Of a DNA stretch of 64,000 nucleotides, positions 24,612-34,609 are shown in pieces (the stretch's first letter is position 1; each line of letters starts with the position of its first letter). Location of the stretch: the NCBI RefSeq assembly GCF_030149505.1, contig NZ_JASBRN010000082.1, positions 44,803-108,802 of the forward strand, read 5' to 3'. The notes under the pieces are model-generated. The model did not search any database. It was not told where the DNA came from and was given only the letters and a program-made list of their open reading frames with translations. This DNA comes from Nocardioides sp. (lineage in GTDB: Bacteria > Actinomycetota > Actinomycetes > Propionibacteriales > Nocardioidaceae). The translations under genes and the position numbers were made by a program.

Positions 24612-26831
24612 ATGCCCCGTATGGGCCTGCTCGCCGACTCCCCCGTCCCTCCCGGCTTCACCGGCACGCGGGTGGGGGTGTGCAACCTGTGCGAGGCCAT
24701 CTGCGGGCTCCAGGTGACCTTCACCGCCGGTGAGGTCACCGGCATCCGCGGCAACCCCGAGGACCCGCTCTCCCGCGGCTACGTGTGCCCGAAGGGCACC
24801 TCCCTGGCCGACGTCTACTCCGACCCCGACCGGCTGCGCCGCCCCGTGCGCCGGGTCGGCACCGGCGCGGAGGCGACGTGGGAGGAGATGGACTGGGACG
24901 AGGCGCTCGACCTCGTGGCCGACCGGCTGGCGGCGGTGGCCACGGAGCACGGACGCGACGCGGTGGCGGTCTACCTCGGCAACCCCAACGCGCACTCCCT
25001 CGGCTCGGCGACGCACGGCACGGCGCTCGTGCGCAGCCTGCGCACGCGCAACCGGTTCAGCGCCTCCTCGGTCGACCAGTGGCCCCACCAGTTCCTCGCC
25101 TGGCAGATGTTCGGCCACCAGCTGCTCATCCCCGTGCCCGACATCGACCGCACCGACCTGTTCCTCGTCGTCGGGGGCAACCCGATGGCCTCGAACGGCT
25201 CGCTCATGACCGTCCCGGACTTCCCCGCGCGGGCGCGGGCGCTGCGCGAGCGCGGTGGCCGAATGGTCGTGGTGGACCCCCGGCGCACCGAGACCGCGAA
25301 GGTCGCCGACGAGCACCTGTTCGTGCGGCCGGGCAGCGACGCGGCGCTGCTGCTCGCAATGGTGCACGTGCTGCTGCGCGAGGGCCTCGCCACCCCGCCG
25401 GCGTACGTCGACCACCTCGACGAGCTCGCGGGGCTGGTCGCCGACTTCACGCCGGAGCTGGCCGAGCGCGCGACCGGTGTCGCGGCGGCCGACGTCGAGC
25501 GGCTGGCCCGGGAGCTGGCCGCCGCCGACCGAGCCGCGGTCTACGGACGCCTCGGGGTCTCCACGCACGGCTTCGGCTCGGTGTGCCAGTGGGCGGTCAA
25601 CGTGCTCAACATCCTCACCGGCAACATCGACCGCGAGGGCGGGGTGATGTTCCCCGAGCCCGCGATCGACACCGTGGGTCGACGCATCGTCTCCCCCGGC
25701 CACCACGACAAGTGGCGCAGCCGGGTGCGTGGGCTGCCGGAGTTCGCCGGGGAGCTGCCGGTCTCGGCGCTGCAGGAGGAGATCACCACCCCGGGCCAGG
25801 GACAGGTGCGCGCGCTCGTGACGATCGCGGGCAACCCCGTCCTGTCCACCCCCGACGGGCGCGGGCTGGCCGCGGCCATGGACAGGCTCGACTTCATGGT
25901 CTCCATCGACATCTACCTCAACGAGACCACGCGGCACGCCGACGTGGTGCTGCCGGTGACCACGGCGCTCGAGCGCGACCAGTACGACCTGGTCTTCCAC
26001 GGCCTGGCTGTGCGCAACACCGCCCGCTTCGTGCCGGCGCTGCTGCCGAAGGAGAAGGGGACCAAGCACGACTGGGAGGTCTTCGGCGCCCTCGCGCTGC
26101 GGCTGGCGGCCCGCACCGGTGACCGGCTGCCGCTGCGCGCCCGCCTCCAGCAGCGCGCCCGGCTCACCGCCAGCCCGCGCCTGCTGCTGCCGCTGCTGCT
26201 GCGCGGCAACCGCTACGGCCTGACCTGGCGACGACTGCGCGGCGCCCCCGAGGGCGTCGACCTCGGCCCGCTGCGCCCGTGCCTGCCCGGACGGCTCCAG
26301 ACGCAGGGCAAGCGGGTCGACCTGACCCCCGCGCTCGTCGTCGCCGACCTCGAGCGGCTGCGCGCCTCGCTGCACGACAGCCCCGCACCCGACCCCGACG
26401 AGCTGCTCCTCATCGGGCGTCGGCACAAGCAGGACTGCAACTCCTGGCTGCACAACACCACGCGGCTGACCCGCGGCCGGGCGCGGCACCACCTCATGGT
26501 GCACCCCGAGGACCTCACCGCCCGCGGCCTGCGCGACGGCGACCTGCTCACGGTCACCAGCCGGGTCGGCTCGGTCGAGGTCGAGTGCACGGCCACCGAG
26601 GACGTCATGCGCGGTGTCGTCTCGCTCCCCCACGGCTACGGGCACGCGCTCCCGGGCGTGCGCCTCTCGGTCGCCACGGGCGTGCCGGGGGTCTCCATCA
26701 ACGACCTCACCGACCCCGACCGGCTGGACCTGTCGGGGAACGCAGCGCTCAACGGCACCCCGGTCAGGATCGCGGCGGCTCCGGGGACTGCGGCTGCTGC
26801 TGGCCCTGCCGGCGCTGCTCGCGCAACGTGA
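24612..26831 (+). CDS. Molybdopterin-dependent oxidoreductase (DMSO reductase superfamily)
   Basis: A 739-residue Mo/W-bisMGD enzyme, cytosolic (no Tat signal). The N-terminal 4Fe-4S motif has Cys at 24, 27, 31 and 59. The catalytic domains follow (FLVVGGNPMASNGSLM; VVVDPRRTETAKVADEHL; LNILTGNIDREGGVMF). The C-terminal MGD-binding domain (NSWLHNTTRLTRGR; SLPHGYGHALPGVR) resembles formate dehydrogenase/acetylene hydratase relatives. In the usual Mo-ligand region (SSVDQWPHQFLAWQ) I see no Cys, Ser or SeCys where the ligand normally lies. No electron-transfer subunit or cofactor gene is adjacent, and the substrate is unknown. The ATG at 24612 has AGGAGG 7 nt upstream. Its last 68 bp overlap a convergent gene. 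Confidence 0.88.
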   Translation: MPRMGLLADSPVPPGFTGTRVGVCNLCEAICGLQVTFTAGEVTGIRGNPEDPLSRGYVCPKGTSLADVYSDPDRLRRPVRRVGTGAEATWEEMDWDEALDLVADRLAAVATEHGRDAVAVYLGNPNAHSLGSATHGTALVRSLRTRNRFSASSVDQWPHQFLAWQMFGHQLLIPVPDIDRTDLFLVVGGNPMASNGSLMTVPDFPARARALRERGGRMVVVDPRRTETAKVADEHLFVRPGSDAALLLAMVHVLLREGLATPPAYVDHLDELAGLVADFTPELAERATGVAAADVERLARELAAADRAAVYGRLGVSTHGFGSVCQWAVNVLNILTGNIDREGGVMFPEPAIDTVGRRIVSPGHHDKWRSRVRGLPEFAGELPVSALQEEITTPGQGQVRALVTIAGNPVLSTPDGRGLAAAMDRLDFMVSIDIYLNETTRHADVVLPVTTALERDQYDLVFHGLAVRNTARFVPALLPKEKGTKHDWEVFGALALRLAARTGDRLPLRARLQQRARLTASPRLLLPLLLRGNRYGLTWRRLRGAPEGVDLGPLRPCLPGRLQTQGKRVDLTPALVVADLERLRASLHDSPAPDPDELLLIGRRHKQDCNSWLHNTTRLTRGRARHHLMVHPEDLTARGLRDGDLLTVTSRVGSVEVECTATEDVMRGVVSLPHGYGHALPGVRLSVATGVPGVSINDLTDPDRLDLSGNAALNGTPVRIAAAPGTAAAAGPAGAARAT

Positions 26832-27831
26832 GGTAGACCGCGCGCACGCCGACGGCGCGCTCCAGCTCGCGCGTCACCAACCCGAAGAACTGGGCGCGGT
26901 ACGCCTCGTCGGTCACCGTCGAGACGGTGAGGTAGAGCAGCGAGAAGGCGCCCAGGAAGAGCGAGACCTGGACGAGCGGGACCGACACCTGCCCGAGGTA
27001 GGGCAGCGCGCGGATCTCGCCCTCGCCCATCCCCGTCCAGCCCGCCTGGACCTCCTGGCCCATCGTCAGCGCACCGAAGAGGAGGAAGAAGCCGAAGACG
27101 GTCGTCGCCAGCAGCACCACCTGGACGAACTGCACCACCACGAGGAAGAGCACCAGGTTGCCGCGCTCGAAGCCGCTCACCGTGGCGTGCGCCGCGGGAT
27201 CGGCCCCGGGGTCGGCCAGCACCTCCTCGCACGCGGCCTCCAGCGGCGTACGACGGCAGGCGCGGCGCAGGAACTCCTCGTCGACCTCGTCGTCGGCCCG
27301 GTCGACCTCCTCCGGCAGCCGCGCCAGGAGGAAGGCGACGGCCAGCCCGGCGAAGAGCAGGACGACCAGCCACAGCTGTCCGGTCTGCAGGGAGGCCGCG
27401 AGCTCCCAGACCTCGGCGTTGATGAAGAGGAAGGTCACGAAGATCAGCAGCAGCGGCAGCGCCCGGGTCATCTGCGGCAGCAGCGAGGGCAGCGAGCTGA
27501 CCGTGCGGCCCAGCGCCCAGGACAGGATCGGGCGCACGTGCAGGACGGTGAGGGCGTACCACCCGACCGCCAGCAGCACGAGGGTCAGGACGACCGCGGG
27601 TGCAGCCGAAACCTGGCCGGTCGCCCAGGCCAGGGCTGCTCCGGCCACCGCCGCGAGCAGCGCGACCAGGAGGAGCGTCGGCACCGTGCGGCGCGGCGAG
27701 AGCGCGGCGCGCGCCTCGCGGCGCCGCTCGGGCACGAAGTAGGACAGCCCGTTGGCCAGGAACCAGGCGTCCGCGGCGGCCACCGGGTCGACCCGCTCAC
27801 CCGAGCGGTCGGGGCGCCCCTGGTGCGGCAC
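26764..27831 (-). CDS. Hypothetical multi-pass membrane protein
   Basis: 355 residues with about seven or eight membrane helices in three groups (residues about 49-95, 120-170 and 225-310). A charged cytoplasmic loop lies between groups two and three (EEVDRADDEVDEEFLRRACRR), and the C-terminus is Gln/Pro-rich (GQQQPQSPEPPRS). I do not recognise the family. The GTG start lies 2 bp past the ribF stop on the same strand, so it is probably in the ribF operon. Its 3' end overlaps the convergent molybdoenzyme gene by 68 bp, an unusually long overlap. Confidence 0.75.
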   Translation of the reverse strand: MPHQGRPDRSGERVDPVAAADAWFLANGLSYFVPERRREARAALSPRRTVPTLLLVALLAAVAGAALAWATGQVSAAPAVVLTLVLLAVGWYALTVLHVRPILSWALGRTVSSLPSLLPQMTRALPLLLIFVTFLFINAEVWELAASLQTGQLWLVVLLFAGLAVAFLLARLPEEVDRADDEVDEEFLRRACRRTPLEAACEEVLADPGADPAAHATVSGFERGNLVLFLVVVQFVQVVLLATTVFGFFLLFGALTMGQEVQAGWTGMGEGEIRALPYLGQVSVPLVQVSLFLGAFSLLYLTVSTVTDEAYRAQFFGLVTRELERAVGVRAVYLTLREQRRQGQQQPQSPEPPRS

Positions 27832-27833
27832 GC

Positions 27834-28805
27834 CTAGTCCGTCCGCCCCGGCTCGTCGGCTGCCTGGCCCTGTCGCGCCAGGTGGGCACGCGCGCGGTCG
27901 ACGTCCTCGGCCATCTGCACCAGCAGCTCGTCCACCGAGTCGAAGGTGGTCATCCCGCGCAGCCGCTCGAGGAAGGCGACCTCGACCTCGACGCCGTAGA
28001 GGTCGAGGTCGGTGCGGTCGAGGACGTAGGACTCCACGCGCCGCTCGCGCTCGCCGTGGAAGGTCGGGTTGGTCCCGACGCTGATGGCGGCGGGAAGGGT
28101 CTCGCCGATGTCGAGGCGGGTCAGCGTGCCGGCGTACACGCCGTCGGCGGGGGCGGCGGTGCGGGGGTCCGTGGGCACGTTGGCCGTGGGGTAGCCCAGT
28201 TCGCGGCCGCGCTGGTCGCCCTGGACCACGGTGCCGCGGACGACGTAGGGCCGGCCGAGGGCCTGCGCGGCGCCGGTGACGTCGCCGGCCGCCAGGCAGG
28301 TGCGGACGTAGGTGGACGACCAGACCTGGGGACCGCCGTCGAGCTCGATGCCCTCGGCGCTGAAGCCGAGCCGCTGCCCCGCCTCGGCGAGGGCGGCGAC
28401 GTCGCCCGCGGCGCGGTGGCCGAAGCGGAAGTTGGCGCCGACCACGACGGCGTCGGCGTGCAGGGAGTCGACGAGCACCCGCTGGACGAACTGCTCCGGG
28501 GTCCAGGCGGCCACGTCCCGGTCGAAGGGCAGCGCGAGGACCGCGTCGGCCCCGGCGTCGCCCAGCAGCGCCGCCCGGGTCTCCAGCGAGGTCAGCGAGA
28601 CCGGTGCGTGCTCGGGGCGCAGCACCGCCATCGGGTGCGGGTCGAAGGTGACGGCGACCAGCTGCAGGCCACGCTCGTCGGCGACCGCACGGGCGCGTGA
28701 GAGCACCCGGCGGTGGCCGAGGTGGACACCGTCGAAGTTGCCGATGACGACCGCGGTGCGGCCGAGGTCGTCCGGGACGTCGTCCCAGGAGCGCCAGATC
28801 TGCAC
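27834..28805 (-). CDS. ribF: Bifunctional riboflavin kinase/FAD synthetase
   Basis: Makes FMN and FAD from riboflavin. The 323-residue protein has the N-terminal nucleotidyltransferase with GNFDGVHLGHRRVL (residues about 22-35), FDPHPMAVLRP and the SSTYVRTCLAAGD region. The C-terminal flavokinase has GYPTANV, DGVYAGTL, SVGTNPTFHG and ESYVLD. The start is GTG 28805. No FMN riboswitch is visible upstream. It is followed by a membrane-protein gene 2 bp downstream. Confidence 0.97.
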   Translation of the reverse strand: MQIWRSWDDVPDDLGRTAVVIGNFDGVHLGHRRVLSRARAVADERGLQLVAVTFDPHPMAVLRPEHAPVSLTSLETRAALLGDAGADAVLALPFDRDVAAWTPEQFVQRVLVDSLHADAVVVGANFRFGHRAAGDVAALAEAGQRLGFSAEGIELDGGPQVWSSTYVRTCLAAGDVTGAAQALGRPYVVRGTVVQGDQRGRELGYPTANVPTDPRTAAPADGVYAGTLTRLDIGETLPAAISVGTNPTFHGERERRVESYVLDRTDLDLYGVEVEVAFLERLRGMTTFDSVDELLVQMAEDVDRARAHLARQGQAADEPGRTD

Positions 28806-28876
28806 GTCAGCACCCTACTGGCGCACCCACGCCCGGCCGGTCGGCAGGTCGGGCGGCAGGTCGGTCGCCAGCGGTC

Positions 28877-29056
28877 CTAGTCGACCTGGCGGACCTGCGC
28901 GGAGACGGCCTCGGCGACCTCCGGGGTGATCTCGGTGATCCCGTGCTCCTGCGCGGCGTGACCGGCCACGGCGCTCATGAGCGCGTCGCGGCTGCTCTCG
29001 CTGAAGGTGGTGGGACAGCCGGGCATGACGTCGCCGCAGGCGAGCTGGAACTTCAT
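28877..29056 (-). CDS. DUF1059 small protein
   Basis: A 59-residue protein starting MKFQLACGDVMPGCPTTF, the typical DUF1059 beginning with two cysteines (Cys7 and Cys14). The AVAGHAAQEHGI segment follows, with a His pair that may help bind a metal. Function is unknown. Its ATG overlaps the stop of the upstream pseudo-kinase gene by 4 bp (ATGA), so the two products are translationally coupled and may work together. Confidence 0.85.
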   Translation of the reverse strand: MKFQLACGDVMPGCPTTFSESSRDALMSAVAGHAAQEHGITEITPEVAEAVSAQVRQVD

Positions 29057-30012
29057 CGGGTCTCCTCGTCCTGGCCCCCGGGGGCCGGGTCGTCGTGGTG
29101 GTGCGGGTGGTCGGTCGGGTCGTGGTCGGTCGGGTGGTCGTGGGGGGCGTCGAGCGGGGGCGGGTCGGGGAAGCGCGCCCACAGGACGGCCTGGGCGTCG
29201 TCCTGCTCCATCCCGAGGGTGCCACCGTGCACCACCACGAGCGCCCGCGCGAGGTAGAGCCCGACGGTGATGCCGGAGTGGGTGCCGTCGGGGGTGTCGA
29301 AGGGCTCGAAGAGCGCCCTGGCGGTGCCCGGGTCGATCGGATCGCCTGCGCGGACCACCCGGACCTCCGTCCAGGGCTCGACCCGCTCGACCTCGAGCAC
29401 CACCTGGTGCGGGGCCGGTCGGGTCGCGGTCGCCGCGCGCCACAGGTCCCGCAGGACGCGGGTGACCAGGTCGGGGTCGACGTGCAGGACGGTGTCGGCG
29501 CCCGCGCCACCGATCTCCTCCGGCAGCACGAGCGAGGCGCTCAGCTGCCCGACCGTCACCGGGTGCGGCTCCGGCTCGACCCGCCCGAGCATCGCCGCCG
29601 TGAGCAGCTCGACCTCCGCGGTGCGCTCGTCGAGGAGGTCGAGGGCGGACTGGAGGCGGGCCAGCGCCTGCGCTCGCGCACCCGGGTCACCGGACATGTC
29701 GCCCAACAGGCCCACCCACGCCTGGGCGACCGCCAGCGGCGAGCGGAGACCGTGGGTGAAGACCGACAGGAAGCGGTCGCGCTGCCGCGCCAGGTCCGGC
29801 GGCGGCCGGTGGGTGACCTGGGCCGTGCCGGCGTCGACGAAGGACTGGGTCCAGCGGTGCAGGAGTGCAGGGTCGAGGTCACGGCGCTCGGCGACCGCAC
29901 CCACGCGCTCACCGGCCAGCACGTCCAGGACGGCGGCCACGCGGGCATCGGTCTGCTCCCCCAGGCGTCCCCCCGCGACGACGCGAGGGCCCCGGAAACG
30001 CGTGCGTGTCAT
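29053..30012 (-). CDS. HTH / degenerate histidine-kinase fusion with His-rich tail
   Basis: 319 residues with an unusual architecture. Residues about 20-65 resemble a helix-turn-helix (RVGAVAERRDLDPALLHRW), like those of transposase or regulator N-termini. Residues 78-140 form a HisKA-like hairpin with His87 (FLSVFTHGLRSPLAVAQAW). Residues 165-290 have HATPase topology but lack its key residues: the N box reads VLRDLWRAATA (no Asn), no DxGxG G1 box is found, and G2 is only GITVGLYLAR. The tail (about 292-319) is rich in His, Asp and Pro. There is no membrane helix. It probably cannot bind ATP normally; it might be a DNA-binding scaffold or anti-kinase. ATGA overlap with DUF1059 downstream. 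Confidence 0.75.
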   Translation of the reverse strand: MTRTRFRGPRVVAGGRLGEQTDARVAAVLDVLAGERVGAVAERRDLDPALLHRWTQSFVDAGTAQVTHRPPPDLARQRDRFLSVFTHGLRSPLAVAQAWVGLLGDMSGDPGARAQALARLQSALDLLDERTAEVELLTAAMLGRVEPEPHPVTVGQLSASLVLPEEIGGAGADTVLHVDPDLVTRVLRDLWRAATATRPAPHQVVLEVERVEPWTEVRVVRAGDPIDPGTARALFEPFDTPDGTHSGITVGLYLARALVVVHGGTLGMEQDDAQAVLWARFPDPPPLDAPHDHPTDHDPTDHPHHHDDPAPGGQDEETR

Positions 30013-30216
30013 CTCGACCCCTCTCTGTCCACGCCAGGCTAGTACGCCGCGCCCCCCGACTCCGAGGACCGGATGCGACTTCTGCACGCTCGGCGCGCGG
30101 CATGGCCCGTTCGGGCCAGCGAGGGGGGACCGGGCGGACCTGCCACGCTCGCCGGGTCCCGGAAGCCCTGGCGACCCCGCACGCGCCGCACCGTGGCGAC
30201 GCGTGCTCGGCCTCGA

Positions 30217-31089
30217 TCAGACGAAGACGGCCACGGGCCGGGCGAGACCGTCGCGCGGCTCGTAGAGCGCCAGGAACTCCCCGTCGGGGTCGAAGAGACC
30301 GGTCAGACCCGCCAGCGGCACCTCCAGGGCCCGGCCCACGCGCACGTGGCCGGCGTCGGCAGCGTCCAGGTCGAGCGCCGGGAACGCGGCTCGTGCCGCG
30401 ACCGCCAGGGGCAGCACCGACGGGTCCTCCTCGAGCTCCTCCAGCGTCCGGGCCACGTCGAGCCCGTAGGGGCCGACGGCGGTCCGGCGCAGGGCGGTCA
30501 GGTGCCCGCCGACGCCCAGTGCGGCACCGAGGTCACGGGCGACGGCGCGCACGTAGGTGCCGCTGGAGCAGCGCAGGGAGACGTCGACGTCGAGGTGCTC
30601 GCCCGGCTGCCCCGAGGGGCGCACGTCGTGGACGTCGAGGGAGTGGATGGTCACCGGTCGGGCTACGAGCGCGACCTCCTCGCCGTCGCGGACCCGCTGG
30701 TAGGCCCGCTTGCCGTCGACCTTGATCGCCGAGACGGCCGTCGGGACCTGCTCGATGTCGCCGACGAACTCGGCCAGTGCCGCACGCACGGTCGCCTCGT
30801 CCAGGTGCGAGGCGACCGCTGTCGCCGTCACCTCGCCCTCGGCGTCATCGGTCGTGGTGGCCACGCCGAGGCGGATCGTGGCGTCGTACCCCTTCTCGGT
30901 CAGCATCAGGTGTCCCAGGAGCCGGGTCGCCCGGTCCACCCCGAGCACCAGCACGCCGGTGGCCATGGGGTCCAAGGTCCCGGCGTGGCCGACCTTGCGG
31001 GTGCCGACCAGCCGGCGGACCCGCGCGACGACGCCGTGGGAGGTGATGCCGGCGGGCTTGTCGACGACGACCAGCCCGGGCCGGGTCAC
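30217..31089 (-). CDS. truB: tRNA pseudouridine(55) synthase TruB
   Basis: Isomerises U55 of the T-loop in all tRNAs. The 290-residue protein carries [11 protein letters not shown], the catalytic motif [16 protein letters not shown] with Asp40, and [10 protein letters not shown], followed by the C-terminal PUA-like region. The GTG start overlaps the rbfA stop by GTGA, as in the conserved nusA-infB-rbfA-truB order. The 204-bp gap downstream to the pseudo-kinase gene holds nothing I can name. Confidence 0.97.
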   Translation of the reverse strand: MTRPGLVVVDKPAGITSHGVVARVRRLVGTRKVGHAGTLDPMATGVLVLGVDRATRLLGHLMLTEKGYDATIRLGVATTTDDAEGEVTATAVASHLDEATVRAALAEFVGDIEQVPTAVSAIKVDGKRAYQRVRDGEEVALVARPVTIHSLDVHDVRPSGQPGEHLDVDVSLRCSSGTYVRAVARDLGAALGVGGHLTALRRTAVGPYGLDVARTLEELEEDPSVLPLAVAARAAFPALDLDAADAGHVRVGRALEVPLAGLTGLFDPDGEFLALYEPRDGLARPVAVFV

Positions 31090-31577
31090 GCCTGCTCGTC
31101 CGCGTCGTCGAGGTCGTCGAGGTCGTCGAGGTCCAGGTCGTCCTCGTCCGCGGCACGGGGCTTCTTGTAGGGGTCCGGGTCGCCGGCGTACTCCTCGCGG
31201 CGGATGGCCGCGACCGCCTCGTCCTGGGCCTTCGCGCGGGCCAGGACGTCCTCGAGGTGCCGGGCGGTCTCCGGCAGCGCGTCGGGGACGAACGTCAGCG
31301 TCGGCACGTGGCGCATGCCGAGCTGCTTGCCCACCTCCGAGCGCAGCAGGCCCTTGGCCGACTCCAGCGCGGCCGCCGTGGAGGCCAGCTGCGCCTCCTG
31401 GTCCTCGGGCGAGCCGAGGACCGTGTAGAAGATCGTGGCCTGCTGGTTGTCGCCGGAGACCCGCACGTCGGTGAGGGTGACGAAGCCGAGGCGCGGGTCC
31501 TTGATCCGCCGCTCGAGCATCTCGGCGACGACGACCTGGATCCGGTCGGCGATCTTGCGGACGCGGGGGCTGCTCAT
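31086..31577 (-). CDS. rbfA: 30S ribosome-binding factor RbfA
   Basis: A KH-fold factor needed for 16S 5'-end maturation and cold adaptation. The 163-residue product begins with the standard [37 protein letters not shown], and the KH core continues with ATIFYTVLG. The C-terminal 40 residues are an acidic extension ([21 protein letters not shown]), seen in actinobacterial forms. It overlaps truB by 4 bp and is separated from infB by a large hairpin. Confidence 0.97.
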   Translation of the reverse strand: MSSPRVRKIADRIQVVVAEMLERRIKDPRLGFVTLTDVRVSGDNQQATIFYTVLGSPEDQEAQLASTAAALESAKGLLRSEVGKQLGMRHVPTLTFVPDALPETARHLEDVLARAKAQDEAVAAIRREEYAGDPDPYKKPRAADEDDLDLDDLDDLDDADEQA

Positions 31578-31607
31578 GGTGTTCTTCCTACTCCTCCGGC
31601 TGGAACC

Positions 31608-31649
31608 GCACCACGCCGGGCCGGCCCGTGGGCCGACCCGGCGTGGTGC
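31608..31649 (-). terminator. Hairpin between infB and rbfA
   Basis: GCACCACGCCGGG (31608-31620) and CCCGGCGTGGTGC (31637-31649) form a perfect 13-bp stem with an inner GGCCC/GGGCC stem. It lies 22 bp past the infB stop and about 30 bp before rbfA, so it may reduce transcription into rbfA-truB or mark an RNA-processing site. Confidence 0.7.
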
Positions 31650-31670
31650 GTCAGGTGCTGCAGGTGGTGA

Positions 31671-34490
31671 TCAGCTGCGCGGGATCTCGCGCATCTCGAA
31701 GGCCTCGACGAAGTCGCCTTCCTTGATGTCCTGGAAGTTGCGCAGGACCAGACCGCACTCGAAGCCCTCGCGGACCTCGGAGGCGTCGTCACGCTCGCGC
31801 TTGAGCGAGGCGAGGTCGAGGTTGTCGGCCACCACGGCGCCGTCGCGCACGAGGCGCACCTTGGCGTTGCGGCGGATGAGGCCCTCGGTGACCATGCAGC
31901 CGGCGATGTTGCCGATCTTGCTGGAGCGGAAGATGGCCCGGATCTCGGCGCGGCCGAGCGAGACCTCCTCGTACTCCGGCTTGAGCATGCCCTTGAGCGC
32001 CGCCTCGATCTCCTCGATGGCCTGGTAGATCACCGAGTAGTAGCGGATCTCGACGCCCTCGCGGTCGGCCATCTCGGTCGCCTTGCCCTGCGGGCGGACG
32101 TTGAAGCCGATGATGATCGCGTCGGAGGCAGCGGCCAGGTCGACGTTGGTCTCGGTGATCGCACCGACACCGCGGTCGATGACCCGCAGGCTGACCTCGT
32201 CGCCGACGTCGATCTGCGACAGGGCGTCCTCGAGCGCCTCGACCGAACCGGACACGTCGCCCTTGAGGATGAGGTTGAGCTCCTGGCTCTCGCCCTTCTC
32301 CATGGAGGCCATGAAGTCCTCGAGCGAGCGGCGGACGCGACGCTTGGCCTGCATGGCCGCACGCTCGCGCGCCTCGCGCTTCTCGGCGATCTGGCGCGCC
32401 ATCCGGTCGTCGTCGACCACGATGAAGTTCTGGCCGGCGCCGGGGACGGCGGTCAGGCCCAGGACCATCGCGGGGCGCGACGGGTCGGCCTCGTCGATGT
32501 TCTCGCCGTGCTCGTCGAGCATCGCGCGGACACGACCGTAGGCCGGACCGGCGACCAGGGAGTCGCCGACCCGCAGCGTGCCGCGCTGGACCAGCACGGT
32601 GGCGACGGGACCGCGGCCACGGTCGAGGTGCGCCTCGACCACGAGACCCTGCGCGTCCTGCGTGGGGTTGGCCCGCAGGTCGAGCGAGGCGTCGGCGGTG
32701 AGGACGACGGCCTCGAGCAGCTTGTCGAGGTGGAGCTCGGACTTGGCCGAGACGTCGACGAACATCGTGTCGCCGCCGTACTCCTCGGGCACCAGGCCGT
32801 ACTCGGCCATCTGGCCGCGGACCTTGGTCGGGTCGGCCTCGGGGAGGTCGATCTTGTTGACCGCGACCACGATCGGCACGCCGGCGGCCTTGGCGTGGTT
32901 GAGCGCCTCGACCGTCTGCGGCATCACGCCGTCGTTGGCCGCCACCACGAGGATCGCGATGTCGGTGGCCTGCGCACCACGAGCACGCATGGCGGTGAAC
33001 GCCTCGTGACCCGGGGTGTCGATGAAGGTGATGCGGCGCTCGTTGCCGTCGACGTCCGCGGTGACCTGGTAGGCGCCGATGTGCTGGGTGATGCCACCGG
33101 CCTCCTTGTCGACGACGTTGGCGTTGCGCAGCGCGTCGAGCAGGCGGGTCTTTCCGTGGTCGACGTGACCCATGACGGTCACGACCGGCGGACGGACGAC
33201 CAGGTCGTCCTCGTCGCCCTCGTCGGCACCGAACTCGAGGTCGAAGGTCTCGAGGAGCTCGCGGTCCTCGTCCTCCGGGGAGATGACCTGGACGACGTAG
33301 TTGAGCTCCTCGCCGAGCAGCTCCAGCGTCTCGTCGTTGACCGACTCGGTCGCGGTCACCATCTCGCCGAGGTGGAACAGCATCTGCACGAGCTGGGCTG
33401 CGTCGACGCCGACCTTCTCGGCGAAGTCGGTCAGCGAAGCGCCACGCGCCAACCGGACGACCTCGCCGTTGCCCTTGCGGACGCGCATGCCGCCCAGGGT
33501 CGGGGCCTCCATGGCCTCGAACTCCTGGCGACGTGCCCGCTTCGACTTGCGACCGCGACGCGACGGACCACCGGGGCGACCGAAGGCACCCTGGGTCTGG
33601 CCGCGCTGGCCGGGACGACCGCCACCGCCGGGGCGACCGGCGAAGCCGCCGCCCGGACGACCGGGGGCACCGCCACCGGGGGCGCCCGGACGACCGGGAG
33701 CACCGCCGCGGCCGGGGGCGCCGGGGCGACCGCCGGGACCGGGGCGACCCGGGGCGGGACGGCCGCCGGGGCCCTGGCCGAACGCGGCCGGGGACTTGGG
33801 CATCATCGCGGGGTTGGGGCGCGGCATGCCCGGACGACCGGGCGCGCCGTCGCGGCCGGCCGGCGGACGCGGCGGACGCTGGTCACCGGCACCGGCGCCA
33901 GGGGCACCGGGAGCGCCGGGGGCTCCGCCACCGGGGCGGGGCGCGGGGCGCTGGCCCATGCCCTGGCTGGGCGCGAAGGGGTTGTTGCCCGGACGCGGAG
34001 CGCCGGGACGTCCGACCGGACGCGGGGCCGGGGCCTTGGGGGCGGCCGAGGCGGCGGGCGCCTCGGGAGCAGCGGGTGCCGGGGCAGCGGCGGCCGGGGC
34101 CTCGGGGGCCTGCGGCTCCGGGGTCGCGGCGGGCGCGGGCTTGGGGCCAGGGCGAGGGCCCGGCGTGGCGGCCGGCTTGGCGGGCGCCGGGGCGGCCGGC
34201 GCGGCAGCAGCAGGGGCCTCGGGGGCCGACTCGGCGGCGGGGGCAGCGGGAGCGGCCGGCTTCGCAGCGGCCTTCTTGGCGGGAGCAGGCTTCTCGGCAG
34301 GGGCACCGCCACCGGCCTGCTCGGCCTTCAGCTTCTCGCCGATCTCCTTGCGGAAACGCATCTCGGCGGGCAGCTCGACGGTCGAGCTCGCCGACTTGAC
34401 GAACTCACCCATCTCCTTGAACTTCTCGAGAACGAACTTGCTCTCGACTCCGAACTCCTTGGCGAGCTCGTGAACGCGGGTCTTGGCCAC
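31671..34490 (-). CDS. infB: Translation initiation factor IF-2
   Basis: A GTPase that places fMet-tRNA on the 30S subunit. It has 939 residues. N-terminal IF2N module: [20 protein letters not shown]. Residues about 58-320 are an Ala/Pro/Gly/Arg-rich disordered stretch, typical of actinobacteria and encoded by extremely GC-rich repetitive DNA. A second IF2N segment ([20 protein letters not shown]) follows. The G domain has GHVDHGKT near residue 438, DTPGHEAF and NKIDLPEA, then the C1/C2 domains. The start is GTG with GAGGAGAATT upstream. It belongs to the rimP-nusA-ylxR-infB-rbfA-truB group. Confidence 0.98.
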   Translation of the reverse strand: MAKTRVHELAKEFGVESKFVLEKFKEMGEFVKSASSTVELPAEMRFRKEIGEKLKAEQAGGGAPAEKPAPAKKAAAKPAAPAAPAAESAPEAPAAAAPAAPAPAKPAATPGPRPGPKPAPAATPEPQAPEAPAAAAPAPAAPEAPAASAAPKAPAPRPVGRPGAPRPGNNPFAPSQGMGQRPAPRPGGGAPGAPGAPGAGAGDQRPPRPPAGRDGAPGRPGMPRPNPAMMPKSPAAFGQGPGGRPAPGRPGPGGRPGAPGRGGAPGRPGAPGGGAPGRPGGGFAGRPGGGGRPGQRGQTQGAFGRPGGPSRRGRKSKRARRQEFEAMEAPTLGGMRVRKGNGEVVRLARGASLTDFAEKVGVDAAQLVQMLFHLGEMVTATESVNDETLELLGEELNYVVQVISPEDEDRELLETFDLEFGADEGDEDDLVVRPPVVTVMGHVDHGKTRLLDALRNANVVDKEAGGITQHIGAYQVTADVDGNERRITFIDTPGHEAFTAMRARGAQATDIAILVVAANDGVMPQTVEALNHAKAAGVPIVVAVNKIDLPEADPTKVRGQMAEYGLVPEEYGGDTMFVDVSAKSELHLDKLLEAVVLTADASLDLRANPTQDAQGLVVEAHLDRGRGPVATVLVQRGTLRVGDSLVAGPAYGRVRAMLDEHGENIDEADPSRPAMVLGLTAVPGAGQNFIVVDDDRMARQIAEKREARERAAMQAKRRVRRSLEDFMASMEKGESQELNLILKGDVSGSVEALEDALSQIDVGDEVSLRVIDRGVGAITETNVDLAAASDAIIIGFNVRPQGKATEMADREGVEIRYYSVIYQAIEEIEAALKGMLKPEYEEVSLGRAEIRAIFRSSKIGNIAGCMVTEGLIRRNAKVRLVRDGAVVADNLDLASLKRERDDASEVREGFECGLVLRNFQDIKEGDFVEAFEMREIPRS

Positions 34491-34609
34491 AATTCTCCTC
34501 TTTGGCCCCGAGACCCGTGTCCGGGTGCTGCTCGAGACCGTCTAGTGGTGGTGCAAACTCATCGGGAAGTACTCATCGAGTGCTCATGAGCTGCTGCTCC
34601 AGTTCCTGG

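Noticed and set aside
28806..29056. Search for an FMN riboswitch before ribF
   Set aside because: The upstream DNA is occupied by the DUF1059 gene and shows no recognisable RFN-type conserved segments.
32508..34589. 693-codon plus-strand frame rich in Gly/Thr/Arg
   Set aside because: It is the antisense of infB; the low complexity mirrors IF-2's Ala/Pro/Gly-rich region.
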